Source: Kibdelosporangium banguiense
Lineage (GTDB): Bacteria > Actinomycetota > Actinomycetes > Mycobacteriales > Pseudonocardiaceae
Assembly (NCBI RefSeq): GCF_017876405.1
Contig: NZ_JAGINW010000001.1
Coordinates: forward strand, 7,205,203 to 7,269,202
Direction: 5' to 3'
DNA length: 64,000 nucleotides
The translations under genes were made by a program, and so were the position numbers. Each line of letters opens with the position of its first letter. Position 1 is the stretch's first letter. This document shows, one piece after another, positions 17,914 to 25,925 of the stretch. The notes under the pieces are model-generated. The model worked only from the letters and a program-made list of their open reading frames with translations, had not been told where the DNA came from and did no database searches.

Positions 17914-18766
17914 GAAGGCGTAGCGTATCGCCTGCCGCCGTTATCGTGATCTTGCCTCGGATGTCGCCCGCCTCGCCCCTGCGGTGCACTTCAGCGATGT
18001 CGTCCAACGGGTGCGTAACCGCGTCGACCACCAGTTCTCCGGCGTCGATCAACTGCGCCAGCGAGGTCAACTGGCCGGTGTCGTACTGCGTCACCATGTG
18101 CGACGAGGGCACACCCGGCGGAGCCGCAACCGGTGCGGCCGCCGAGATTATGGTGCCCACAGGCGGGATCCACGGGGGTGGCGTGCCCACCAGGTGGATC
18201 ATCACGTCGACCGGATCGTCCAGCCTGGCACCCGTTGTGTAGTCGACGATCTCGTCGGCGCCGTAACGACGGATGGTCTCATGACTGCGTGGGCTGGCGG
18301 TGGCGATGACATGAGCGCCAACGTATTTGGCCAGTTGAACGGCGAACCCGCCGATCCCGCCGCCGGCGCCGTTGATGAAGACACGTTGCCCCTTGGCGAC
18401 ATTCGGTATGACCGCCTGCCACGCGGTAAGGCCCGCCAACGGAATCGCGGCGGCAGTGACGAGCGGGATGCTGCTCGGCGGTGACACCAAACGGGATCGG
18501 GGAGCGACAACGTAATCCGCGGCCGCGCCGCCGTCGAGCCACCCGAAAACCGGTTCGCCATTGGCCGTCCCGGCAACATCCCAGCCCAGGGTGTACGGCA
18601 GATCCATCGGTCCGAGAATCCCTCTGCGCACAGCGATTTCCGTGGGGTTGAACGAGGTCGCGGCGACCTTGACCAACACCTCACCCGGCCCCGGCACAGG
18701 TATGGGGACATCGTCGATCTGGATCACCGACGGGTCGCCGTGCCGGTGGATACGTGCAGCTTTCAT
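17906..18766 (-). CDS. NADP-dependent quinone-oxidoreductase-like alcohol dehydrogenase family enzyme
   Basis: 286 aa, MDR superfamily without catalytic zinc ligands. The GroES-like N-terminal part contains GWDVAGTANGEPVFG. The Rossmann nucleotide site is GAGGGIGG at 133-140. Members reduce quinones or enones with NADPH. It is divergent from the AraC-family regulator at 18850, with an 83-base shared promoter region, a usual layout for a local regulator and its target. The protein is shorter than most family members (~310 aa). Confidence 0.8.
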   Translation of the reverse strand: MKAARIHRHGDPSVIQIDDVPIPVPGPGEVLVKVAATSFNPTEIAVRRGILGPMDLPYTLGWDVAGTANGEPVFGWLDGGAAADYVVAPRSRLVSPPSSIPLVTAAAIPLAGLTAWQAVIPNVAKGQRVFINGAGGGIGGFAVQLAKYVGAHVIATASPRSHETIRRYGADEIVDYTTGARLDDPVDVMIHLVGTPPPWIPPVGTIISAAAPVAAPPGVPSSHMVTQYDTGQLTSLAQLIDAGELVVDAVTHPLDDIAEVHRRGEAGDIRGKITITAAGDTLRLRG

Positions 18767-18849
18767 GGAAATGACCCTATGCTCGCTCTTGGAGACGAAC
18801 CATGTGCGTGAGTCCCGATTTCATACGAGATCGTCTCCGGGGAGAGACA

Positions 18850-19743
18850 ATGGACGTACTGAGCGACGTGCTGGCAGTCATGCGCACCGGCGAGCCCCGC
18901 TCGGCCAAGATGGTGCGGAGCGCACCATGGGCCCAGTGGTTCGCGCCCGTGCCAGGCGCCGCCGGTTTCCAGGTGATCCTGCACGGCTCATGCTGGCTCA
19001 TCCGCGCCGGCGCCGAACCATTGCAGCTGAACACAGGCGACGTGGTTTTCCTGTCACACGGCCAAGGCCACACACTGGCCGACAGCCCATTTTCCTCGCC
19101 CTCTACCAGCGACGGGCAACAGACAGTGACCCTTTGTGGCGCCTACCAACTGGATCCGGCCAGGGCGCACCCACTCCTGCTGACCCTGCCGGAAGTAATC
19201 CACCTGCCGGCCCGTCTGGGCCACGAAGTCCGCACAGCCGTCGACCTACTCAGCGCAGAACTGGAAAACCCCCGCCTGGGCACAGACGCCCTCATCCCAG
19301 CCCTGCTCGAAACACTCCTGCTCTACATCCTGCGCACCTGGTTCGACGAAGACCCACAGACAACAAGATGGGCATCGGCCCTACAAGACAAAGCGGTGAC
19401 CGAAGCCCTCAACGCAATCCACAAAAACCCGGAAGAACCCTGGACGGTAGCCACCCTGGCCAGTCGGGCAGGCTTGTCCAGAGCCCCCTTCGCCAGCCGT
19501 TTCGCCCGCAAAGTAGGCCAACCCCCACTGACCTACCTGACCTGGTGGCGAATGACCATAGCCGCCCAACTCCTACAAACCACAGACGCCCCCCTCCGAA
19601 CAATAGCCACAAAAGTAGCCTACACCTCAGAATTCGCCTTCGCCGCAGCATTCAAACGACAATTCGCCCAATCCCCAGGCCAATACCGAAAAGAAGAAGA
19701 ACTTAACAAGAAAAGCAAACAGGGAAGCAGCCTGGAGGACTAG
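18850..19743 (+). CDS. AraC-family transcriptional regulator with cupin sensor
   Basis: 297 aa. The N-terminal cupin-like sensor (AraC_binding/cupin_6 type) is followed by two helix-turn-helix units near the C-terminus (TLASRAGLSRAPFASRFARK; IATKVAYTSEFAFAAAFKRQ). Start 18850 has GGGGAGAG upstream; an ATG at 18802 lacks one. It probably controls the divergent oxidoreductase. The last ~450 bases use many A-ending codons (ACA, CTA, ATA, AAA, CGA) unlike most genes here, and the gene ends 45 bases before an inverted repeat. The odd composition may mean local transfer or drift. Confidence 0.85.
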   Translation: MDVLSDVLAVMRTGEPRSAKMVRSAPWAQWFAPVPGAAGFQVILHGSCWLIRAGAEPLQLNTGDVVFLSHGQGHTLADSPFSSPSTSDGQQTVTLCGAYQLDPARAHPLLLTLPEVIHLPARLGHEVRTAVDLLSAELENPRLGTDALIPALLETLLLYILRTWFDEDPQTTRWASALQDKAVTEALNAIHKNPEEPWTVATLASRAGLSRAPFASRFARKVGQPPLTYLTWWRMTIAAQLLQTTDAPLRTIATKVAYTSEFAFAAAFKRQFAQSPGQYRKEEELNKKSKQGSSLED

Positions 19744-19788
19744 AAAAATCTCTTCCCCCTCCCACGACGCTAAGCGCTGGAACGTAAC

Positions 19789-19903
19789 CAACACAAGGCA
19801 ACCAGCGCTGGTTTCGTAACTTTGGCTGGAAGTCGAACTCCAACGTAACCAACAGCGCTGACGTGCCCAGCAATGCCCCCTTCAAAACCACTACCGGAAC
19901 ACC
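19789..19903 (+). repeat. Left ~115-bp inverted repeat of the DUF222/HNH unit
   Basis: It begins CAACACAAGGCAACCAGCGC and matches the reverse complement of 21252-21367 over its whole length. By eye identity is about 85-90%, with few single-base gaps. Inside and just before it, AACGTAACCAACA occurs twice (near 19781 and 19842) with AGCGCTG elements, giving internal repeat structure. Confidence 0.8.
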
Positions 19904-19989
19904 GCTATGACCGTGAACAGGCAGCAAGCTCCAACAAGAACACCCAATAGAGTGACGTCATTGTCGGGTTGTTCCGGTATGGTGAACAT

Positions 19990-21186
19990 ATGGGCGAGAA
20001 TACGCTGTTTGCCCTCCGGGACATCAACCCGCCGGTAAACATTCCGATCAATTCCATGAACGCCAACCAGGTCCTCGACAGCCTGATCGACATTGACAAG
20101 GCGCGGGCTTTCTGCGACGCACGTAAAGCCCGGCTCCTGGCCCGGTTCGCCGAATTGCGTGAACCTGAGCGTGCTGGAACCGACCTCGCCGACGGTGCTC
20201 CCGAGGAAGTGGCCCTCGAGCTGGCCATGAACCCGCACACCGCGGCCGTCCATATCTCCCGAGCCCGGGATCTCGTTACTCGGTTGCCTGCGACCACTGA
20301 TGCGTTGGAGGCGGGTGAGATCGATTATGTGCGTGCCAAAGCGATGAATGACCTCACCTCAGTATTGACCGAGGAGCAGGCTCGGCGGGTGGAGTCGAAG
20401 GTTCTGGCTTTCGGTAAACGTGCTAATCCGAGCCGGTTCCGGCACAGTGTGCGTTACCACGTGATCGCTGTCGATCCTTCTGCTGCGGAGCGTTTGCGTC
20501 GTACCGCGAAGGCCGACCGTGATGTGACTGGCCGGGATCTGTCCGACGGCATGGGCCAGCTGGCCATCACGTTGGAGCCGCATGAAGCGCAGGCTGCTTA
20601 TGACCAGATCAACATGTTGGCCAACAAGGTCAAAACACCGGACAGGACCTTGGCTCAGTGCCGGGCTGATGTTTTTCTCGACTTGGTGCTGGGTAAGAAC
20701 AACGAGCGGGTGCGGGTGAACTTGAACGTGACCGTGCCGATGTCGACGTTGCTGGGGTTGACCCGGCTTCCGGGTGAGATCAGCGGTTATGGGCCGATCA
20801 CGGCTGAGTATGCCAGCGAGCTCGCGCAGGATGCGATGTGGCGGCGCGTCATCACCGACGAGCACGGCCAGGTGTTGGAGGTCAGCCGGCGGCGGTATGC
20901 CTCGGCCGCTTTGGCGCGGCACATTCGGTTGCGGGATCGGACCTGTCGGCAGCCTGGTTGCGGCAGGACAGCGGATCGCTCGGAGATCGACCACACCGTG
21001 CGCTATGCCGATGGCGGTGTGACCTCAGTGGACAATACCAACGCCTTGTGCCGTAAGCACAATCTGATGCGTGAGCGTAGTGATTGGGGCATGACCCAGC
21101 CTTTGCCGGGCACGCTGGTGTTCCGCACACCCGCCAACCGCGTCCACACCACCACACCCGAACTCTACGAACCCGCACCCTTCTGA
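19990..21186 (+). CDS. DUF222 (13E12-type) HNH endonuclease
   Basis: 398 aa. The N-terminal two thirds match the DUF222 domain common in actinobacteria. The C-terminus holds the HNH core: EIDHTVRYADGG, then DNTNALCRKHN, preceded by a CxxxxC pair (CRQPGC). The HNH fold cuts DNA using one metal ion. ATG 19990 was chosen over TTG 19969, though neither has a good ribosome site. Such genes are often multicopy in actinomycete genomes. Position between two long inverted repeats suggests that it is the cargo or driver of a mobile unit. Confidence 0.85.
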   Translation: MGENTLFALRDINPPVNIPINSMNANQVLDSLIDIDKARAFCDARKARLLARFAELREPERAGTDLADGAPEEVALELAMNPHTAAVHISRARDLVTRLPATTDALEAGEIDYVRAKAMNDLTSVLTEEQARRVESKVLAFGKRANPSRFRHSVRYHVIAVDPSAAERLRRTAKADRDVTGRDLSDGMGQLAITLEPHEAQAAYDQINMLANKVKTPDRTLAQCRADVFLDLVLGKNNERVRVNLNVTVPMSTLLGLTRLPGEISGYGPITAEYASELAQDAMWRRVITDEHGQVLEVSRRRYASAALARHIRLRDRTCRQPGCGRTADRSEIDHTVRYADGGVTSVDNTNALCRKHNLMRERSDWGMTQPLPGTLVFRTPANRVHTTTPELYEPAPF

Positions 21187-21251
21187 CCATCGCCCAAGTA
21201 CGTCGGTGGCCGGGTGCTTGTTCTTGCTTGCTGCGTGTTCCCGGTCAACGT

Positions 21252-21367
21252 AGTGTTGCGGTTGTGGTTTTAAGGGGGTCATTGCTGGGCACGTTAGCGC
21301 CGTTGGTTACGTTGGGGTTCGGCTTCCAGCCGAACGTTGCGGTACCAGCGCTGGTTGCCTTGTGTTG
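21252..21367 (-). repeat. Right ~116-bp inverted repeat of the DUF222/HNH unit
   Basis: Reverse complement of the left repeat at 19789-19903, ending TGCCTTGTGTTG at 21356-21367. Shared blocks include the motif CCAACGTAACCAAC and the block GTGCCCAGCAATG. Differences are scattered substitutions and a few one-base gaps. Confidence 0.8.
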
Positions 21368-21411
21368 AGACCGGCTCGGGCGGTGTGCCTGAGCCGGCCT
21401 TGGGGTTCTCT

Positions 21412-22752
21412 CTATGCTTTGGCCTGGGCTCGACGTCCTAATAGGAGGTCTATGAGGAGGAATCCTGCTAGGGAGACGCCTAGGACTGGGAGGTACCAGG
21501 CTAGTAGGGCTCCTGCCGTTATGAGGCCTGCTAGGAGTGGGCGGGGGACTGTGCGCCAGGCTCCTCGGGGGAATGGTCTGCCGAAGCCTGATTCCGTTCT
21601 TGTTGGCCTTCGGTGCCACCACATTCGGTAGCCCCAGATGATCATGGCCATCAGAGAGAGGCAGACCAGGGCCAGGACTATTTGGTTGGGCAGGCCGAAC
21701 AGTATTCCCATGTGGGCGTCGATGCCCCATCTTGTCAGTTTGGCTGCCAGGGGGTAGTCGTCGAACTTCAGGGTTGCCAGGATTTGGCCTGTGTCTGGGT
21801 CTATGGACATTGAGTCCTGTTTGGAGGGCCAGGCGTTCTGGATCTGTTTGACCACATAGGCTTTGCCTGGGGCTGAGGGGACTGTCAGCTCTATTGGGCC
21901 GTCGAGGCCTGCTGAGCGGGCTACGTTGAGGACCTGGTCTGCTCCGACGCTGGAGCCGCTGCCACTGGATCCGGAGCTGTGGCCTGAGTGTTCGGATGCG
22001 GTGGAGGGGAGGGTGGGGGTTTCCCAGGAGAGTGCCTCGCGGAGGTCGGCGACTGTTTCTCCGCCGTACTGGGACCAGGTCAGGCCGGTGGCGGAGAGGA
22101 AGATCAGGACTGCGGCGACCCAGGTTCCGGTTGTGGCGTGCCAGCCCAGGAGACGGCGTCGGCCGGTTGCCTGTTTTTTGCCGCGGCGCCTTCCCCACCA
22201 GAGGATCAGGCCGCCCAGTACGACTATCCAGAGCCAGCTGGCCGCCAGTTCACTGTACAACCGGCCGATGTCGCCTAGGTGCAGGCTTCGGTGCAGTTCG
22301 TCCAGCCAGGTCCTGAGTGGACCGGCCTGGCTTGAGCCGTAGGTCTCCAGGGTGCCGCGGACTGACGACGTGTATGGGTCCACATAGGCGGTGAGCCAGT
22401 GGCTGGATGCCAGGTCTGGCCTGCTGAAGATCACCTGGGTGCTGGCGTCGTCGGTGGCTCCGGGCCGGATCCGTACCAGTGTGGCGTCCGGTAGGGCTCG
22501 CTGAGCTGCGGCGATCTGGTCCGCGAGGGGCTGTTTCGTCTCGCCTATCGGGACAGTCAGTTCGTCGGCGTAGATGACGCGTTCGAGCTGCGGCGTGAAG
22601 ATGTAGAGCAGACCGGTCAGTGCCGCGACGAACAGGAACGGGCCGACGAATACGCCCAGGTAGAAGTGCATCCGCAGGAGCAGCGGCCGTAACGAGCCGC
22701 GCCGGGTCGGTTTGTCCGGCGCCTCGGTGGCCGGCTCAGCGAGGTTGGTCAT
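21412..22752 (-). CDS. PepSY-associated membrane protein
   Basis: 446 aa. It has the PepSY_TM layout: one N-terminal helix (FYLGVFVGPFLFVAALTGLLYIF), an external PepSY region, central and C-terminal helix pairs (LWIVVLGGLILWWG; LALVCLSLMAMIIWGYRMWW; LITAGALLAWYLPVLGVSLAGF). Homologues are linked to iron-siderophore uptake or reduction, or to peptidase inhibition, mostly by context. The final part uses A-ending codons and includes a TTA leucine codon at 21439-21441. It is divergent from the biosynthetic cluster, whose first promoter lies only ~90 bases from its start; a link to the cluster is not shown. Confidence 0.75.
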   Translation of the reverse strand: MTNLAEPATEAPDKPTRRGSLRPLLLRMHFYLGVFVGPFLFVAALTGLLYIFTPQLERVIYADELTVPIGETKQPLADQIAAAQRALPDATLVRIRPGATDDASTQVIFSRPDLASSHWLTAYVDPYTSSVRGTLETYGSSQAGPLRTWLDELHRSLHLGDIGRLYSELAASWLWIVVLGGLILWWGRRRGKKQATGRRRLLGWHATTGTWVAAVLIFLSATGLTWSQYGGETVADLREALSWETPTLPSTASEHSGHSSGSSGSGSSVGADQVLNVARSAGLDGPIELTVPSAPGKAYVVKQIQNAWPSKQDSMSIDPDTGQILATLKFDDYPLAAKLTRWGIDAHMGILFGLPNQIVLALVCLSLMAMIIWGYRMWWHRRPTRTESGFGRPFPRGAWRTVPRPLLAGLITAGALLAWYLPVLGVSLAGFLLIDLLLGRRAQAKA

Positions 22753-22843
22753 CGGGGGAGTCCTCAGGGGGTCGCAGGGCGTCGAGTCAGTGGTCGTGCC
22801 CCGGAACGGAAAAGTTCCCGGTTACCGAGAGTGACAGATCGCG

Positions 22844-22897
22844 TTGATTGTTCTGCGCGAATCAAGGCTTCCGGTCAATCCGGTCGCGCGTTGTAGT
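22844..22897 (+). promoter_or_regulatory. Two-box promoter motif, operon 1 of the hydrazine cluster
   Basis: TTGATTGTTC at 22844-22853, a 15-base spacer, TTCCGGTCAA at 22869-22878, then a -10-like TTGTAG/TGTAGT around 22891-22897. The first gene starts 53 bases after the second box. The outer bases form a loose dyad (TTGA...TCAA). It is the same motif as at 15234, 39356 and 41026. Confidence 0.8.
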
Positions 22898-22931
22898 TGC
22901 CCCGGGAAAAACCAAGGGGAGAGGGATTTCG

Positions 22932-24194
22932 ATGACCTCTGACGGCGTTGTCCTGGTGATCGGATGCGGGATGCGTCCTTACCGGGAGTACCTGTTGTCG
23001 TCGGCCGCGGCCCGGCATCCGCTGTGGCTGTTCAACTCCTCCGAGCTCACCTGGCAGCAACAGCACGTTGTCGGCGGCACGGTGATGGATCTGCACGACC
23101 GGGACGCCGTGATCGCGGCCGCCCGTGAGCTCGCCGCGACCATGCCGGTGCACGGGGTGTTGTCCTGGGACGAGGCGTTGATCGTCACCACGGCGCACGT
23201 CGCCGACGAGCTCGGTCTGCCGGGCGCCGGAATCAACGCCATCGAGGGCTGCCGGGACAAGCCGCGCAGCCGCGAGGCGCTGACGGCGGTCGGTGTGGCG
23301 CAGCCGATGTTCGAGTTCGTGCGCACCGAGTCGGACGCGGTCATGGCCGCACAGCGAATCGGCTACCCGGTCGTGGTCAAGCCGCGTGCGGGTGGTGCGA
23401 GCATCGGCGTGTCACTGGCCGAGGACGAAGTCGCGGTACGGGACGCGTTCCGGGTCGCCGACGAGGCCAGCCTGCACGGCGCAGCGGCCTACCGAGGCGG
23501 CGCGTTGATCGAGGAGTACCTGTCCGGGCCCGAGATCAGCATCGACGGCGCCATTGTGGACGGTGAGTACATCCCGCTGTTCGTCGCCCGCAAGAAAGTC
23601 GGGATGTATCCGTACTTCGAGGAGCTCGGGCACATCGTCGACACGGCCGACGAGCTGCTCACCGACCGGCACCTGCTGGGCACCCTGGCCATGGCGCACA
23701 ACGCCATCGACTTCCGTAACGGGGTCACGCACACCGAGGTGAAACTGACCGAGCAGGGCCCGGTGATCGTGGAGATCAACGGCCGGTTCGGCGGGGATCT
23801 GATCCCGCTGCTCGGCCTGCTCGCGACCGGGATCGACCCGGGTGCCGTGGTCGTCGAGGCCGCTCTGGGGGTACGCCCGGAGATTCCGGATCGCCTGCCG
23901 GACGGGTGTGTCGGTGTGCGGTTCGCCTATCCACGGCGCAACTGCATCGTGGAATCCGTGTCGCTGCCGGAGGCCCGGCCGGGCAACGGGGTGCTGCGAG
24001 CCGTCGCGCTGGTCGAACCCGGAGCGAAGATGAAACTGCCGCCGGCGGAGTTCATCTCCCGGCACGCCTATGTGATCTGCACGGGCACCGATCCGGACGA
24101 CTGCGCGGTCCGGCTGGATCAGGCGCTGGCCGAGGTCCGGCTGACCTCTCACCCGCTGCTGCCCTCAGTGCCGGTCCCGGCGCCCAGCGTTTGA
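22932..24194 (+). CDS. ATP-grasp carboxylate-amine ligase (first)
   Basis: 420 aa. ATG start with GGGGAGAGGG upstream. The ATP-grasp fold is seen in PVVVKPRAGGASIG (phosphate-binding loop), the LIEEYLSGPEISIDG block and the metal-binding VIVEINGRFGGDL. The family joins a carboxylate, activated as acyl-phosphate, to an amine; carnosine- and dipeptide-forming ligases are relatives. It is the first gene of a 12-gene operon that contains the hydrazine-forming genes. With two further ATP-grasp enzymes in the cluster and no NRPS, it probably makes one of the amide bonds of the product. Confidence 0.85.
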   Translation: MTSDGVVLVIGCGMRPYREYLLSSAAARHPLWLFNSSELTWQQQHVVGGTVMDLHDRDAVIAAARELAATMPVHGVLSWDEALIVTTAHVADELGLPGAGINAIEGCRDKPRSREALTAVGVAQPMFEFVRTESDAVMAAQRIGYPVVVKPRAGGASIGVSLAEDEVAVRDAFRVADEASLHGAAAYRGGALIEEYLSGPEISIDGAIVDGEYIPLFVARKKVGMYPYFEELGHIVDTADELLTDRHLLGTLAMAHNAIDFRNGVTHTEVKLTEQGPVIVEINGRFGGDLIPLLGLLATGIDPGAVVVEAALGVRPEIPDRLPDGCVGVRFAYPRRNCIVESVSLPEARPGNGVLRAVALVEPGAKMKLPPAEFISRHAYVICTGTDPDDCAVRLDQALAEVRLTSHPLLPSVPVPAPSV

Positions 24195-24245
24195 CCAGCG
24201 GATCAGATTTCGGGAACTCACACAGACAAAATGGTGGTGCGAACT

Positions 24246-25544
24246 ATGGCGAATCGTGAAGTCGAGTTGCTGGCAGTCGGCGCAGGACCGTCCAATCTCG
24301 CTCTCGCGGTGGCACTGGAGGAACTGGCCCCCGGCCTGGCGCGCGATTCGCTCGTCATCGAGCGGGACCAGGAAGTCTCCTGGCAGAAGGGAATGCTGCT
24401 GCCGGAGGCGCTCTCGCAGGTCTCGTTCCTCAAGGACCTGGTCACACTGCGCAACCCGCGCAGCAAGTTCTCGTTCCTGAACTACATGCACGCGATCGGC
24501 CGGCTCGACCAGTTCGTCAACATGGGCTGCTTCGTGCCCTACCGGATCGAGCTGGCCGGCTATCTCAAGTGGACGGCCGAACAGCTGTCGCAGGTCGATG
24601 TCCAGATGGGCCGGGAGTGTGCGCGAATCAGTCCGGTATGGACGAACGACACGCTCACCGGATGGTCGGCGGAGATGACCGACGGCGACACGATCCGCAG
24701 TCGCTATCTGGTGGTCGGCGCCGGCCGTGACGCGCGAATCCCGGAGCCGGTGCAGGGCCTGGCGCCGGAGCGCGTGATTCACAGTACCGAGTACCTGCAG
24801 CGGATCACCAAGCTGCGTAAGGACTTCCCGTACCGGGTGGCGGTGATTGGCGGCGGGCAGAGCGCGGCCGAGCTGTTCTGCGCCGTGCAGAACGACCTGC
24901 CGGAGTGCAAGCCCACCATGGTGATGCGCTCGATCGGCCTGAACTACTACGAGACGAGCAAGTTCAACAACGAGCTGTTCTATCCGTCGTTCGTCGACGA
25001 GTTCTTCGTCTCCCGGCCCGAGGCCCGCAAGCAGATGCTCAAGGAACTGCACCACACCAACTACTCCGGCCTGGCACCCGGAATGATGGACTCGCTCTAC
25101 CGGTCGGTGTACCTCGACCGGCTCAACGGCCGCGGCCGGCTGGAGATGATCACCACCCACGACATCACGTCCGCCCGGGACGAGGGCGACGAGATCGTGC
25201 TGGAGCTGACCGACTGGCGCACCGGCGCGGTCCGGCAGCTGCGTACCGACCTGGTTCTGCTGGGCACCGGCTTCTCCCAGGAGATGCCCAGGATGGTGCG
25301 GGACATCGCCGAATCCATTGGGCTGGAAGAGGTCTCGGTGACCCGGGACTACCGGATGGTGATCGACCGGCCCAGCACGGCCGCCTGCTACCTGCAGGGC
25401 GTGAACGAGGCCACCCACGGCATCGCGGACTCGCTGCTGAGCATCCTGGCCATCCGCTCCAACGACATCCTGCAGGACATCCTCACCCATCGCGCCGCCC
25501 ATCCGGAGAACACCGGCCCCGCGCACATCGCGGCAGCTCGCTAG
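24246..25544 (+). CDS. Lysine/ornithine N-monooxygenase (flavin-dependent)
   Basis: 432 aa. FAD-binding GAGPSNL at 12-18, NADPH-binding GGGQSAAE at 202-209 and the family's C-terminal ATHGIADSLLS at 389-399 define an SidA/IucD/PvdA-type enzyme that hydroxylates the side-chain amine of lysine or ornithine. An ATG at 24231 would add five residues. It is followed 15 bases later by the cupin and MetRS-like genes. This trio matches the hydrazine-forming systems (Spb38/Spb40 of s56-p1; PyrM/PyrN of pyrazofurin), where the N-hydroxy amino acid is the electrophilic partner for N-N bond formation. Lysine versus ornithine cannot be decided from the sequence. Confidence 0.9.
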   Translation: MANREVELLAVGAGPSNLALAVALEELAPGLARDSLVIERDQEVSWQKGMLLPEALSQVSFLKDLVTLRNPRSKFSFLNYMHAIGRLDQFVNMGCFVPYRIELAGYLKWTAEQLSQVDVQMGRECARISPVWTNDTLTGWSAEMTDGDTIRSRYLVVGAGRDARIPEPVQGLAPERVIHSTEYLQRITKLRKDFPYRVAVIGGGQSAAELFCAVQNDLPECKPTMVMRSIGLNYYETSKFNNELFYPSFVDEFFVSRPEARKQMLKELHHTNYSGLAPGMMDSLYRSVYLDRLNGRGRLEMITTHDITSARDEGDEIVLELTDWRTGAVRQLRTDLVLLGTGFSQEMPRMVRDIAESIGLEEVSVTRDYRMVIDRPSTAACYLQGVNEATHGIADSLLSILAIRSNDILQDILTHRAAHPENTGPAHIAAAR

Positions 25545-25559
25545 AAAGGACTGTGCACA

Positions 25560-25925
25560 ATGGAGATCCGACCGTTGGTGCGCGAGGAAATGCCCTTCGA
25601 GAACGGCGCCTACGGCCAACGCCTGTTGCCGTGGCAGGCGTTGAACGCGCCATTCGAAGGCGCATGGGTAACGGTCCCGGCGCACGGCGCCACCGGTGCG
25701 CACGAGCACCACGAGTACGAGCTGTTCATCGCGATCAGCGGCAACGCCGAGATCGAGACTGACGGCGAGCGCAAGCCGTTCAAGGCGGGCGACCTGGAGT
25801 TCCACGCACCGCACAAGCTGCACCGCGTGATCAACGAAAGCGACACCGACTTCGAGTTCTACGCGATCTGGTGGGACACCGACATGTCCTCGAAGTTTCT
25901 CACCCGCCACGAGGAGCAAGCGTGA
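25560..25925 (+). CDS. Stand-alone cupin of the N-N bond-forming system
   Basis: 121 aa with AAAGGA upstream of the start. Cupin motif 1 is visible as AHEHHEYE (His48, His50, Glu54) and motif 2 as GDLEFHAPHKLHRV with His82, His85 and His88, giving a full metal site. In known hydrazine synthetases the cupin rearranges an ester between an N-hydroxylated side chain and an amino acid into an N-N bond. There it is fused to the MetRS-like domain. Here it is a separate protein whose stop overlaps the GTG start of the MetRS-like gene, so equal, coupled production is likely. The reaction is assigned by analogy. Confidence 0.8.
   Translation: MEIRPLVREEMPFENGAYGQRLLPWQALNAPFEGAWVTVPAHGATGAHEHHEYELFIAISGNAEIETDGERKPFKAGDLEFHAPHKLHRVINESDTDFEFYAIWWDTDMSSKFLTRHEEQA

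Larger units (their letters stand above)
19789..21367. mobile_element. Candidate mobile unit: DUF222/HNH gene bracketed by ~115-bp inverted repeats
   Basis: Two long imperfect inverted repeats (19789-19903 and 21252-21367) bracket a single complete DUF222-HNH nuclease gene. The outermost 24 bases of the repeats are identical. No transposase gene and no clear target duplication were seen. The unit could be a nuclease-driven or passively moved cassette; the family REP13E12 of mycobacteria offers a loose precedent for repetitive DUF222-HNH genes. Confidence 0.45.

Noticed and set aside
21230..21252. A near match to the cluster promoter motif (TTCCCGGTCAA)
   Set aside because: It has an extra base, no proper TTGATTGTTC box upstream and no gene start at the expected distance. 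A similar TTTCGGTCAA near 36599 was dropped for the same reasons.
24246..25544. Siderophore cluster, suggested by the lysine/ornithine N-monooxygenase
   Set aside because: There is no NRPS, no IucA/IucC synthetase, no N-acyl/formyltransferase and no siderophore uptake genes. The adjacent cupin and MetRS-like genes fit hydrazine formation much better.
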